Part shown: positions 32,562 through 40,405 of the stretch, piece after piece
How positions within the stretch are numbered: the stretch's first letter is position 1
Layout of the letters: every line of letters begins with the position of its first letter
NCBI RefSeq assembly: GCF_003172935.1
Contig: NZ_QGKS01000195.1
Span: 1 to 41,170 of the forward strand
Reading direction: 5' to 3'
DNA: 41,170 bases
Origin: Micromonospora sicca
Lineage (GTDB): Bacteria > Actinomycetota > Actinomycetes > Mycobacteriales > Micromonosporaceae
Made by a program: the position numbers and the translations under genes
Notes under the pieces: model-generated
The model's database searches: none
What the model was told of the DNA's origin: nothing
The model's input: the letters and a program-made list of their open reading frames with translations, nothing else

Positions 32562-32888
32562 GTGACCTACATCATCGCCGAGCCGTGCGTCGATGTGCTC
32601 GACAAGGCATGCATCGAGGAGTGCCCGGTCGACTGCATCTACGAGGGCAATCGGATGCTCTACATCCACCCCGACGAGTGCGTCGACTGTGGTGCCTGTG
32701 AGCCGGTCTGCCCGGTCGAAGCGATCTTCTACGAGGACGACGTCCCGGAGCAGTGGAAGGACTACACCGGGGCGAACTACGAGTTCTTCGAGGACCTCGG
32801 CTCGCCCGGCGGCGCCTCCAAGATCGGCAAGGTGGAGAAGGACGCCACGTTCGTCGCCGCCCAGCCGCCGCGCGGAGAGGGCCACTGA
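32562..32888 (+). CDS. fdxA: ferredoxin, 3Fe-4S/4Fe-4S (7Fe) type
   Basis: 108-residue soluble electron carrier. Two cluster motifs are visible: C8-x7-C16-x3-C20 with P (KACIEECPVDCIYEG) and C39-x2-C42-x2-C45-x3-C49-P (DECVDCGACEPVCPVEAI). In this family one cluster is [3Fe-4S] and the other [4Fe-4S]. A 45-residue C-terminal segment (QWKDYTGANYEFFEDLG) is typical of FdxA of high-GC Gram-positives. GTG 32562 is selected because GGAGGAG lies 10 bases upstream. Its stop overlaps the putative CTG start of dapC (CTGA). Confidence 0.96.
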   Translation: MTYIIAEPCVDVLDKACIEECPVDCIYEGNRMLYIHPDECVDCGACEPVCPVEAIFYEDDVPEQWKDYTGANYEFFEDLGSPGGASKIGKVEKDATFVAAQPPRGEGH

Positions 32889-33991
32889 ACCGGCCCGCGC
32901 CGGTCTCGTCGCGGCTGCCCGACTTCACCTGGGACACCCTGGACGCCGCGGCCGCGACGGCAGCGGCGCACCCGGACGGTCTGATCAACCTCTCCATGGG
33001 CACGCCGGTGGACCCGGTGCCCACGGTGATCCGGCAGGCGCTCGCCGACGCGTCCGACGCCCCGGGCTACCCGCTGACCGCGGGCACCCCCGCGCTGCGG
33101 GAAGCCATCGCGGCGTGGGTCGCCCGGGCCTGCGGCGCCGGCGTCGACGGGCTGGGGGTGCTGCCCACGATCGGCTCGAAGGAGCTGGTCGCCTGGCTGC
33201 CCACGCTGCTCGGCGTCGGCTCCGGTGACGTGGTCGTGGTGCCGTCCATCGCCTACCCGACGTACTCCGACGGGGCCCGGCTGGTCGGCGCCACCACCGT
33301 CCGCACCGATTCGCTGACCGCGGTCGGCCCCACCTCCCGGGTACGCCTGGTCTGGGTCAACTCGCCCGGGAACCCGACCGGCCGGGTGCTGCCCGCCACC
33401 CACCTGCGCAAGGTGGTCGACTGGGCCCGCGAACGCGGCGCCGTGGTCGCCAGCGACGAGTGCTACCTGCCGCTGGGCTGGGAGGCCGAGCCCGTCTCGA
33501 TCCTCTCGCCGGAGGTATGCGGCGGGTCGTACGACGGCGTGCTGGCGGTGCACTCGCTCTCCAAGCGCTCCAACCTGGCCGGTTACCGGGCCGGCTTCGT
33601 CGCCGGTGACCCGGCGCTGGTGGCCGAGCTGCTCAAGATCCGCAAGCACGCGGGCATGATCGTGCCCGCCCCGGTGCAGGCCGCGATGGTGGCCGCGCTC
33701 GGCGACCAGGCGCACGCCGACGCCCAGCGGGAGCGCTACCGGGCCCGCCGCGAGCGGCTGCACGCCGCGTTCACCGGCGCCGGCTTCACCGTCGAACACT
33801 CCGAGGCCGGACTCTACCTGTGGATGACCCGGGACGAGGACTGCTGGGAGACCGTCGACTGGCTGGCCCGCAGGGGCATCCTGGTCGCCGCCGGGGTCTT
33901 CTACGGCCCGGCCGGCTCCCGGCACGTCCGGGCGGCGCTGACCGAGTCCGACGAGCATGTCGCGGCGGTCGCCGGCCGGTTGCGCGGCTGA
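32885..33991 (+). CDS. dapC: succinyldiaminopimelate transaminase (DapC-like), probable CTG start
   Basis: About 368-residue PLP-dependent class I/II aminotransferase that converts N-succinyl-2-amino-6-ketopimelate to N-succinyl-L,L-DAP in lysine/peptidoglycan synthesis. Conserved features include DFTWDTLDAAAA and LINLSMGTPVDPVP at the N-terminus, the motif NSPGNPTGRVLP, the acidic PLP-pyridine region VVASDECYLPLGW, the Schiff-base Lys in HSLSKRSNLAGYRAGF, and Arg in RHVRAALTESDEHV. The family N-terminus begins a few residues before S-S-R-L-P-D-F; the only start-like codon there is CTG 32885, four bases after GGAGAGGG and overlapping the fdxA TGA. The next in-frame options are far upstream (GTG 32753, inside fdxA) or too far downstream. 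Confidence 0.9.
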   Translation: MNRPAPVSSRLPDFTWDTLDAAAATAAAHPDGLINLSMGTPVDPVPTVIRQALADASDAPGYPLTAGTPALREAIAAWVARACGAGVDGLGVLPTIGSKELVAWLPTLLGVGSGDVVVVPSIAYPTYSDGARLVGATTVRTDSLTAVGPTSRVRLVWVNSPGNPTGRVLPATHLRKVVDWARERGAVVASDECYLPLGWEAEPVSILSPEVCGGSYDGVLAVHSLSKRSNLAGYRAGFVAGDPALVAELLKIRKHAGMIVPAPVQAAMVAALGDQAHADAQRERYRARRERLHAAFTGAGFTVEHSEAGLYLWMTRDEDCWETVDWLARRGILVAAGVFYGPAGSRHVRAALTESDEHVAAVAGRLRG

Positions 33992-34010
33992 CCCCGGGGC
34001 TGCTGCGGCG

Positions 34011-35048
34011 ATGACCGACGGGGTGAGCGACAAGCGCCCGGTCCTCGGCGAGCGGACGGCCGCGGTGATCGGTACCGGACTGATCGGCGGGTCGGTGCTG
34101 CTGCGGCTGCGCGCGGCCGGGCTGGACGTCGCCGGGTGGGACCCGGACCCGGCCACCCGCCGGTACGCCGACGCGCAGGGCGTCGTCGCTCCGGACACCC
34201 TGGAGGAGGCGGTCGCCGGCCGGGACGTGGTGTTCCTCTGCGGTCCGCTGCCGAGCCTGCCGGGGACGCTGTCCCGGGTCGCCGCCGCCACCGACGAGCA
34301 CTGCGTCCTCACCGACGTGGGCAGCACCAAGGCGCAGGTGGCCGCCGCCGCCGGCGCGCTGGGGCTGGGACATCGGTTCGTCCCCGGTCATCCGATGGCC
34401 GGCGCCGACCGCGCGGGTCTCGCCTCCGCCTCCCCGGGGCTGCTCGACGGGGCGGCCTGGGTGCTCTGCCCGACCGGGTCGGGGATGGCCGCGTTCCGGC
34501 GGCTCGCCGCGCTGGTCATCGACGTCTTCGGGGCCCGGGTGGTGCCCATGTCCGCGCCGGAGCACGACGTGGTCGCGGCCCTCTCCTCGCACGTGCCGCA
34601 CCTGCTGGCCGGTGCGCTGGCCGGGGCGGTGCAACGGTCCGCGCTGCGTGAGGCGGTGCTCGCCCTCGCCGCGGGTAGCTTCACCGACGGCACCCGGGTG
34701 GCCGGCGGCCCGCCCGACCGGACCGCGAACATGCTGCTGGCCAACCGGGGACCGGTGCTGACCGGGCTGGATGCGGTCCGGGTCGTCCTCGACGACCTGG
34801 CCGACGCGCTGCGGGCCGGTGACCGGGCCACCCTGACCGCCCTGCTCGACGAGGGCCGCGCCGCCCGCGCCGCGGTGCGGGGCCGGCCCTTCACCGCCCA
34901 CCGCCGGGAGTTCCGGGCCGGGGTCGACCACGCGGGGGAGCTGGCGTACCTGCGGGAGCTGGGCGCGGCCGGGGGCCACCTGACGGAGTGCCGGGTCGAG
35001 GCCGGGGCGGTCGCCTACACCGGGCACCTGCCGGGGCCGCCGGGCTGA
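34011..35048 (+). CDS. tyrA: prephenate dehydrogenase
   Basis: 345-residue NAD(P)-dependent enzyme of tyrosine biosynthesis (oxidative decarboxylation of prephenate or arogenate). The Rossmann motif is AVIGTGLIGGSVLLRLRAAG near residue 20, followed by D in GWDPDPATRRY. LTDVGSTKAQVAAAA and GHPMAGADRAG are the prephenate-site motifs, and the helical C-terminus has HDVVAALSSHVPHLLAGALAG and ASFTDGTRVAGGPPD-like sequence. The last 60 residues (LAYLRELGAAGGHLTECRVE) may be a regulatory tail. The ATG is 19 bp after dapC, so the two are probably cotranscribed. Cofactor choice cannot be read. Confidence 0.93.
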   Translation: MTDGVSDKRPVLGERTAAVIGTGLIGGSVLLRLRAAGLDVAGWDPDPATRRYADAQGVVAPDTLEEAVAGRDVVFLCGPLPSLPGTLSRVAAATDEHCVLTDVGSTKAQVAAAAGALGLGHRFVPGHPMAGADRAGLASASPGLLDGAAWVLCPTGSGMAAFRRLAALVIDVFGARVVPMSAPEHDVVAALSSHVPHLLAGALAGAVQRSALREAVLALAAGSFTDGTRVAGGPPDRTANMLLANRGPVLTGLDAVRVVLDDLADALRAGDRATLTALLDEGRAARAAVRGRPFTAHRREFRAGVDHAGELAYLRELGAAGGHLTECRVEAGAVAYTGHLPGPPG

Positions 35049-35099
35049 ACCGCGCCCCGCGCCCCCGCGCCCGGGACGGCCCGCGGTTAGGGTGAGGGC

Positions 35100-35750
35100 A
35101 TGGCGGACGCACCGGTGGTGGCGGTACGCGGCGAGGCGTACCGGGAGGTCGCCCCCGAGCTGGCCGAGTTCACGGTGACCGCGACCGCCCGGGACCGCGA
35201 CCGGGAGACGACGTTGACCCGGCTGGCCGAGCGGGCCGCCGCGGTCCGGGTGCTGCTCGACTCCTCCGGCCCGGCCATCGAGCGCCGGGAGACCGGCCAG
35301 CTGCGGGTCTGGCCCGAGACGAAGCGCTCGGGCGAGCGGGTGGTGGCATACCACGGCAGTGTGGGCACCAGCGTCACCGTCACCGACTTCACCGCGCTCG
35401 GCGAGCTGATGCTGCGCCTGGCCGACCAGGACCAGGTCGAGGTGGCCGGCCCGTGGTGGTCGCTGCGGCCGGACAGCCCCGCGTACCGGGAGGCCCGGCA
35501 CGCCGCGATCGCGGACGCGCTGGCCCGGGCCCGGGAGTACGCGGAGGCGCTCGGCGCCCGGGTGACCGCCCTGCTGGAGCTGTCCGACACCGGTACGGGC
35601 GCCCAGCCGATGATGGCCCGCGCCGTGTTCGGCAAGGGCGCCGGCGGGCGGGCCGACGTCGCGCCGGAGCTGGAGCTCGACCCGCGCCCGCAGTCGGTGC
35701 AGGCCGCGGTGGAGGCGCGTTTCACCATCAGCGAGCCGGTGCTCGGCTGA
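35100..35750 (+). CDS. SIMPL-domain (DUF541) protein
   Basis: 216 residues of the SIMPL family, made of two related halves: VVAVRGEAYREVAPELAEFTV and a later ADQDQVEVAGPWW, with the helix RHAAIADALARAREYAEALG. A conserved P-Q-P-M-like segment appears as TGAQPMMARA, and the end is AAVEARFTISEPVLG. Family members are often periplasmic and linked to stress or kinase signalling, but this one has no signal peptide. TAGGGT lies 6 nt before the ATG, fitting leaderless translation. Its TGA overlaps the ATG of the kinase gene by one base. Confidence 0.85.
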   Translation: MADAPVVAVRGEAYREVAPELAEFTVTATARDRDRETTLTRLAERAAAVRVLLDSSGPAIERRETGQLRVWPETKRSGERVVAYHGSVGTSVTVTDFTALGELMLRLADQDQVEVAGPWWSLRPDSPAYREARHAAIADALARAREYAEALGARVTALLELSDTGTGAQPMMARAVFGKGAGGRADVAPELELDPRPQSVQAAVEARFTISEPVLG

Positions 35751-36397
35751 TGCCTCCGGCGCAGGTCCTGCCCTTCGACGAGCTGGCCGCCCGGGCGCGG
35801 ACCCTCGCCGCGGCCGGTCCGCGGCAGCTGCTCGGCATCGCCGGGGCACCCGGGGCCGGCAAGTCCACGCTGGCCGAACGGCTCGTCGCGGCGGTCGGGC
35901 CGACCGCCCGGCTGGTGCCGATGGACGGCTTCCACCTCGCCCAGTCCGAGCTGGTCCGGCTCGGCCGGCAGGAGCGCAAGGGCGCGCCGGACACCTTCGA
36001 CGTCAACGGGTTCGTCTCGGTGCTGCGCCGCCTGCGGCGGCTGGAGCCGACCTCGGTCTGGGCGCCGGCGTTCCGCCGGGATCTGGAGGAGCCGGTCGCC
36101 GGGGCGATCGAGGTGCCGCCCGAGGTCCGGCTGGTGGTGACCGAGGGGAACTACCTCCTGCTGCGGGACGAGCCGTGGGAGGAGGTCCGGACCCTGCTGC
36201 ACGAGATCTGGTTCCTCGATCTCGACGCCGAGCTGCGGCTGCGTCGGCTCACCGCCCGGCACGAGGCGTACGGGAAGTCGCCGGAGCAGGCCCGGGCCTG
36301 GGCGCTCGGCAGCGACGAGGCCAACGCCGGCCTGGTCTCCGGCACCGCCGGCCGCGCCGACCTGGTGGTACGCCTGACCGAGCCCCCGCCCGGGTGA
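35750..36397 (+). CDS. nucleoside/nucleotide kinase family protein (uridine kinase/PRK-like)
   Basis: 215-residue P-loop kinase. Walker A is LGIAGAPGAGKSTLAERLV, the substrate-binding strand is LVPMDGFHLAQSELVRLG (D followed by a His, as in uridine kinase and fructoselysine-type kinases), and the lid and LID-arginine region is VVTEGNYLLLRDEPWEEV, RRLTARHEAYGKSPEQARAW. Many such proteins phosphorylate nucleosides, pantothenate or sugars; the exact substrate is not determined. Start TGATG coupling to the SIMPL gene. It ends 81 bp before the convergent acetyltransferase gene. Confidence 0.85.
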   Translation: MPPAQVLPFDELAARARTLAAAGPRQLLGIAGAPGAGKSTLAERLVAAVGPTARLVPMDGFHLAQSELVRLGRQERKGAPDTFDVNGFVSVLRRLRRLEPTSVWAPAFRRDLEEPVAGAIEVPPEVRLVVTEGNYLLLRDEPWEEVRTLLHEIWFLDLDAELRLRRLTARHEAYGKSPEQARAWALGSDEANAGLVSGTAGRADLVVRLTEPPPG

Positions 36398-36478
36398 CGG
36401 CACCGCGCGGCGCAGCAGCCAGGCCACCCGGGCCCGTTCCCGGTGGAACTCCGGCGCGTGCCCTGCGGTTGGACGCGG

Positions 36479-37027
36479 TCAGGCGAGTTCGCGTACGACC
36501 CGGGCGGGGTTACCGACCGCGACCACATTGGCTGGCAGGTCCTTGGTCACGACGGCTCCCGCGCCGACCACCGCGTTCTCGCCGATGGTGACCCCGGCGA
36601 GGACGACGACCCCGCCGCCGAGCCACACGTTGTTCCCGATGGTGATCGGCTTGGCCGCCTCCCACTTGGCCAGGCGCGGCTCCGCCTCGATCGGGTGGGT
36701 GGCGGTGAGGAGTTGGACGTTCGGTCCGATCTGGACGTCGGCGCCGATGACGATCCGGGCGACGTCGAGGAAGACGGCGTTGAAGTTGACGAAGCTGCGC
36801 GGGCCGATGTGGGTCTGCCAGCCGTAGTCGCAGTGGAAGGGCGGCCGCACCCAGGTCTCCTCGCCGAGCGAGCCGAGCAGTTCCCGCAGCGCCGCGAGCC
36901 GGCCCTCCGGATCCTCCGCCGAGCTGGTGTTGAAGCGTTCGGTCAGCCGGGCGGCGCGGTCCAGGTCGGCGATGATCTCGGGGTCGTCGGCGAGGTACGG
37001 CTCGCCGGCGAGCATGCGTTCCCTCAT
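36479..37027 (-). CDS. sugar O-acetyltransferase (maltose acetyltransferase/NodL type)
   Basis: 182-residue hexapeptide-repeat enzyme. The N-terminal helical motif RERMLAGEPYLADDPEII is the Mac domain of maltose/galactoside acetyltransferases. The middle shows W-VRPPFHCDYGWQTHIG, and then left-handed beta-helix turns: VNFNAVFLDVARIVIG, IGPNVQLLTATHPIE (His base), ITIGNNVWLGGGVVVLAGVTIGENAVVGAGAVVTKDLP. It acetylates a sugar using acetyl-CoA. ATG 37027 and GTG 37036 are alternatives; the second has AGGGATGATC upstream. It follows dapD on the same strand by 65 bp. Confidence 0.9.
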   Translation of the reverse strand: MRERMLAGEPYLADDPEIIADLDRAARLTERFNTSSAEDPEGRLAALRELLGSLGEETWVRPPFHCDYGWQTHIGPRSFVNFNAVFLDVARIVIGADVQIGPNVQLLTATHPIEAEPRLAKWEAAKPITIGNNVWLGGGVVVLAGVTIGENAVVGAGAVVTKDLPANVVAVGNPARVVRELA

Positions 37028-37092
37028 GGAGCTCACCGGGTGATCATCCCTGGACCCCTCGTCGTTTTGTGCCACCGTCGCGGTGTCCGCCG

Positions 37093-38052
37093 TCAGTCGT
37101 TGGCGTGCAGGGCGGCGTTCAGCTCGATGCCCCGGCCGCTGCGCTGCTTCGCCTCCAGCGCCCCGGTGACCGAGTTGCGCCAGAAGAGCAGCCCGTCCAC
37201 GCCGGAGAGCTCGCGGGCCTTGACCACCCGGCCGTCCGGCAGGGTGATCTTCGAGGCGGCGGTGATGTAGCAGCCCGCCTCCACCACGCAGTCGTCGCCG
37301 AGGGAGATGCCGACACCGGCGTTCGCGCCGATCAGGCTCCGCTCGCCGATGCGCACCTTCTCGGTGCCGCCGCCGGAGAGGGTGCCCATGATCGAGGCGC
37401 CGCCGCCGATGTCGGAGCCGTCGCCGACCAGCACGCCCTGCACGATGCGTCCCTCCACCATCGAGGTGCCCAGCGTGCCGGCGTTGAAGTTGACGAAGCC
37501 CTCGTGCATCACGGTGGTGCCGGCGGCCAGGTGCGCGCCGAGCCGGACCCGGTCCGCGTCGGCGATCCGTACGCCGGCGGGGACCACGTAGTCGGTCATC
37601 CGGGGGAACTTGTCCACCCCGTACACGGCCAGGTGGCGGCCGGCGGCCCGCTCGATGACGCGCAGCTCGTCGACCCGCTCCGGCGGGCACGGCCCGGCCG
37701 AGGTCCAGGCCACGTTGGCCAGCTTGCCGAAGATGCCGTCGAGGTTGAGCTCGTTGGGTCGCACCAGGCGGTGGGAGAGGAGGTGCAACCGGAGGTACGC
37801 GTCGGCGGCGTCCTTGATCGGGTCGTCCAGCGAGCCGATCACGGTGGTCACCTCGACCGTACGCAGACCGGGCAGCGCCCGCTCGCCGACCGCGCCCGGA
37901 GGCAGGTCCAGTACGTCGGCCTGGTCCTCCCCGGGGACCAGCGGCAGCTCGCCGAGGCCCAGCTTGCCGGTCGGGTACCAGGTGTCGAGCACCTGATCGT
38001 CAGCGGTCACGGTGGCCAGGCCGATGCCCCAGGCAGACTGCGCGGTCGTCAC
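37093..38052 (-). CDS. dapD: 2,3,4,5-tetrahydropyridine-2,6-dicarboxylate N-succinyltransferase
   Basis: 319-residue trimeric enzyme that adds a succinyl group to tetrahydrodipicolinate in meso-DAP/lysine synthesis. The N-terminal domain includes [21 protein letters not shown] and [17 protein letters not shown]. The C-terminal left-handed beta-helix has [57 protein letters not shown] and [20 protein letters not shown]. Two residues are notable: the long insert [14 protein letters not shown] at the end is typical of actinobacterial DapD. GTG 38052 has TACCGT exactly 7 nt upstream and no ribosome binding site, so it is likely leaderless. Divergent from dapE across 24 bp. Confidence 0.95.
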   Translation of the reverse strand: MTTAQSAWGIGLATVTADDQVLDTWYPTGKLGLGELPLVPGEDQADVLDLPPGAVGERALPGLRTVEVTTVIGSLDDPIKDAADAYLRLHLLSHRLVRPNELNLDGIFGKLANVAWTSAGPCPPERVDELRVIERAAGRHLAVYGVDKFPRMTDYVVPAGVRIADADRVRLGAHLAAGTTVMHEGFVNFNAGTLGTSMVEGRIVQGVLVGDGSDIGGGASIMGTLSGGGTEKVRIGERSLIGANAGVGISLGDDCVVEAGCYITAASKITLPDGRVVKARELSGVDGLLFWRNSVTGALEAKQRSGRGIELNAALHAND

Positions 38053-38076
38053 GATTGTGACGGTACCGTGCCAACC
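38053..38076. promoter_or_regulatory. back-to-back dapD/dapE promoter with shared palindromic -10 region
   Basis: The whole 24-bp gap is symmetric. ACGGTACCGT (38060-38069) is a perfect 10-bp palindrome. On the + strand it gives TACCGT (38064-38069), with exactly 7 nt to the dapE ATG. On the - strand it gives TACCGT (38065-38060), with exactly 7 nt to the dapD GTG. Neither gene has a Shine-Dalgarno sequence. Each -35 region must lie inside the other gene. Confidence 0.65.
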
Positions 38077-39150
38077 ATGGAGAACCCGTTGACCCCCGAG
38101 GTCTTGGCTGATCCGGTGGCGCTCACGCGCGCCCTGGTCGACATAGAGTCCGTCTCCCTCAACGAGAAGGCGATCGCCGACTGCGTGGAGGAGGTGCTGC
38201 GCTCGGTGCCGCACCTGACGACGTTCCGGCACAGCAACACGGTGATGGCGCGTACCGACCTGGGCCGGGCGCAGCGCGTGGTGCTCGCCGGCCACCTGGA
38301 CACCGTGCCGCTCAACGACAACTTCCCGTCCACCATGCGCGGCGACCTGATGTACGGCTGCGGCACCTCCGACATGAAGTCCGGGGTGGCGTTCGCGCTG
38401 CACCTCGCGGTGACCCTGCCGGACCCGCGCTACGACGTGACGTACTTCTTCTACGAGGCCGAGGAGATCGAGTCGAGGTACAACGGCCTCACCCTGGTGG
38501 CCGAGGCGCACCCGGAGTGGCTCGAGGCCGACTTCGCGGTGCTGCTCGAGCCGACTTACGGGATCGTCGAGGCCGGCTGCCAGGGCACCATGCGGGCGAT
38601 CGTCACCACGCACGGCGAGCGGGCCCACGCGGCCCGGTCCTGGCACGGGGTGAACGCCATCCACGGCGCGGGCGAGGTGCTGGACCGGCTGCGGTCGTAC
38701 GAGGCGCGGCGGGTCACCATCGACGGCTGCGACTACCGCGAGGGCCTGAACGCGGTGCGGATCACCGGCGGGGTGGCCGGCAACGTCGTCCCGGACCGCT
38801 GCGAGATCGAGATCAACTACCGGTACGCCCCGGACCGCGACCCGGCGGGCGCCGAGGCGCACCTGCGGGAGGTCTTCGCCGGCTTCGACCTGGCGGTGAC
38901 GGACGCGGCGGCGGGCGCGGCCCCCGGCCTGGACGCGCCGCCGGCGCAGGAGTTCCTGGCGGCGGTGGGTGCGGCCCCGATCGGCAAGCTGGGCTGGACG
39001 GACGTGGCCCGGTTCGCGGCGATGGGCATCCCGGCGCTGAACTTCGGCCCCGGCGACCCGAACCTGGCCCACCACAAGGACGAGCACGTCGAGCTCACCA
39101 AGATCCGCGACGGCGCGGCCACCCTGCACCGCTGGCTCGCCCCCGCCTAA
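38077..39150 (+). CDS. dapE: succinyl-diaminopimelate desuccinylase
   Basis: 357-residue M20-family metallohydrolase that releases succinate from N-succinyl-L,L-DAP. The metal motifs are [18 protein letters not shown] (His-x-Asp), [14 protein letters not shown] (bridging Asp), [10 protein letters not shown] (catalytic and metal Glu) and LLEPTYG; the last ligand is His in [12 protein letters not shown]. The dimerisation domain insert starts at [20 protein letters not shown], as in actinobacterial DapE. The ATG opens the family N-terminus and is preceded by TACCGT 7 nt away, not by a ribosome binding site. Acts after DapD and DapC, both encoded nearby. Followed by a long inverted repeat. Confidence 0.95.
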   Translation: MENPLTPEVLADPVALTRALVDIESVSLNEKAIADCVEEVLRSVPHLTTFRHSNTVMARTDLGRAQRVVLAGHLDTVPLNDNFPSTMRGDLMYGCGTSDMKSGVAFALHLAVTLPDPRYDVTYFFYEAEEIESRYNGLTLVAEAHPEWLEADFAVLLEPTYGIVEAGCQGTMRAIVTTHGERAHAARSWHGVNAIHGAGEVLDRLRSYEARRVTIDGCDYREGLNAVRITGGVAGNVVPDRCEIEINYRYAPDRDPAGAEAHLREVFAGFDLAVTDAAAGAAPGLDAPPAQEFLAAVGAAPIGKLGWTDVARFAAMGIPALNFGPGDPNLAHHKDEHVELTKIRDGAATLHRWLAPA

Positions 39151-39163
39151 CCCGCCCCTGAGA

Positions 39164-39215
39164 CGATCAAGAGGTTCGCGTCACCGGATCCCGGTCGACG
39201 CGAACCTCCTGATCG
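39164..39215. terminator. 19-bp stem inverted repeat terminator after dapE
   Basis: CGATCAAGAGGTTCGCGTC (39164-39182) pairs with GACGCGAACCTCCTGATCG (39197-39215) with a single mismatch. The 14-nt loop can itself fold (ACCGG/CCGGT). It sits between convergent dapE and the small-protein gene. Arms resemble those at 40972-41026 (CGATCA[AT]GA[AG]GTT). Confidence 0.85.
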
Positions 39216-39227
39216 ACGGTCGACCGG

Positions 39228-39395
39228 TCAGCCGGCCGGGGTGAGGGACTGGTCCGCCGGGGGGCGGGACTCGGTCGGGTCACCGCTGAGGTCATGGGCT
39301 TCCAACTGCCGGGCGCGGCGGCGCTCCGCCACCACGTCCCGGATCCGCCGCTGCATCTGTCGCCGGATCCGGATCATCTCGCTGTTGCTGATCAC
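39228..39395 (-). CDS. small basic hypothetical protein, 55 aa
   Basis: 55 residues; first half strongly basic and helical (RIRRQMQRRIRDVVAERRRARQLEA), second half acidic/proline-containing. No family recognised; a charged amphipathic helix could bind nucleic acid or membranes, but nothing proves it. GTG 39395 is chosen for the excellent ribosome binding site GGGGAGGAG, seven bases upstream; upstream sequence in the same frame is not protein-like. A palindrome CATACC-C-GGTATG lies about 35 bp before the start, next to a TACTAT -10 box, so expression may be regulated. Confidence 0.65.
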   Translation of the reverse strand: MISNSEMIRIRRQMQRRIRDVVAERRRARQLEAHDLSGDPTESRPPADQSLTPAG

Positions 39396-39427
39396 GCTTG
39401 CTCCTCCCCCGAAGGCGCGCGCCGGGG

Positions 39428-39440
39428 CATACCCGGTATG
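39428..39440. promoter_or_regulatory. candidate operator CATACC-C-GGTATG
   Basis: Perfect 6-bp inverted repeat around a single C, in an AT-rich island (39428-39450) before the small basic protein. On the minus strand TACTAT (39449-39444) is positioned as a -10 box, placing the palindrome at the expected transcription start. The binding protein is unknown. It also lies about 100 bp upstream of the LOG gene on the other strand. Confidence 0.45.
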
Positions 39441-39550
39441 TGAATAGTAAGACGTACGGGCGACCGAATTAGTTGCCCAAGATCCCGAACAATTTCCCCG
39501 GCTCGCCGGCCCGCACACCCGGCCGCCCCGGCTCCACTACGGTGGCTCCC

Positions 39551-40405
39551 ATGAGCCAGAGCAACGGGCGGCAGCAGCCCGGCCCGGACCGGGGACGGGA
39601 GCGGCACCGGGGCGCCGTCACGCTGCGTCGCGGCGCCATCCCGACCAGCACCGCCGACCAGCGGCTGCTCGACTCCCGGGGGCGCGGCGACTGGAAGACC
39701 AAGGACGCCTGGCGGGCGCTGCGCATCCTGTCGGAGTTCGTCGAGGGCTTCGACACCCTGGCCGACCTGCCGCCCGCGGTCAGTGTCTTCGGCTCGGCCC
39801 GGAGCATGCCGGAGAGCCCGGAGTGCCGGATGGCCGAGGAACTGGGCGGCGCCCTGGCCCGGGCCGGGTACGCGGTGATCACCGGCGGCGGTCCGGGCGT
39901 GATGGAGGCGGCCAACCGGGGGGCCAGCGAGGCGGGCGGCCTCTCCGTCGGGCTCGGCATCGAGCTCCCGTTCGAGCAGGGCCTCAACGACTGGGTCGAC
40001 CTGGCCATCGACTTCCGCTACTTCTTCGCCCGCAAGACCATGTTCGTCAAGTACGCGCAGGCGTTCGTCGTGCTGCCCGGGGGCTTCGGCACCATGGACG
40101 AGCTGTTCGAGGCGCTCACGCTGGTGCAGACCGGCAAGGTCACCCGCTTCCCGGTGGTGCTCATGGGCGCGGACTATTGGCGCGGGCTGCTCGACTGGCT
40201 GCGGGACAGCATGGCCGCCGAGGGCAAGATCGGGCCCTCCGACCTGGAGCTGATCTGCCTCACCGACGACGTCAACGCGGCGGTCCGGCACATCGTGGAG
40301 GCCGAGGCGGTGCTCTCCGCCGAGCAGGAGGCGATCCGCGTGGAGTCGGTCGCCCGCGCCGAGGCGGACCAGCGGGCCGCCGCCGACGAGGGCGGGAAGG
40401 GCTGA
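39551..40405 (+). CDS. LOG/TIGR00730 family Rossmann-fold protein (cytokinin riboside phosphoribohydrolase-like)
   Basis: 284 residues. The core shows VSVFGSARSMPESPE, YAVITGGGPGVMEAANRGASEAGG, the conserved R-x-x-M in FARKTMFVKYAQAFVVLPGGFGTMDELFEAL (PGGxGTxxE signature), then helices. Family members hydrolyse nucleoside 5'-monophosphates at the N-glycosidic bond. The 65-residue N-terminal extension is Gln/Arg-rich and the C-terminal 40 residues are an acidic helix (AEAVLSAEQEAIRVESVARA), longer than in the second copy. TACGGT lies exactly 7 nt before the ATG (leaderless). A shorter paralog follows without a gap. Confidence 0.92.
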   Translation: MSQSNGRQQPGPDRGRERHRGAVTLRRGAIPTSTADQRLLDSRGRGDWKTKDAWRALRILSEFVEGFDTLADLPPAVSVFGSARSMPESPECRMAEELGGALARAGYAVITGGGPGVMEAANRGASEAGGLSVGLGIELPFEQGLNDWVDLAIDFRYFFARKTMFVKYAQAFVVLPGGFGTMDELFEALTLVQTGKVTRFPVVLMGADYWRGLLDWLRDSMAAEGKIGPSDLELICLTDDVNAAVRHIVEAEAVLSAEQEAIRVESVARAEADQRAAADEGGKG

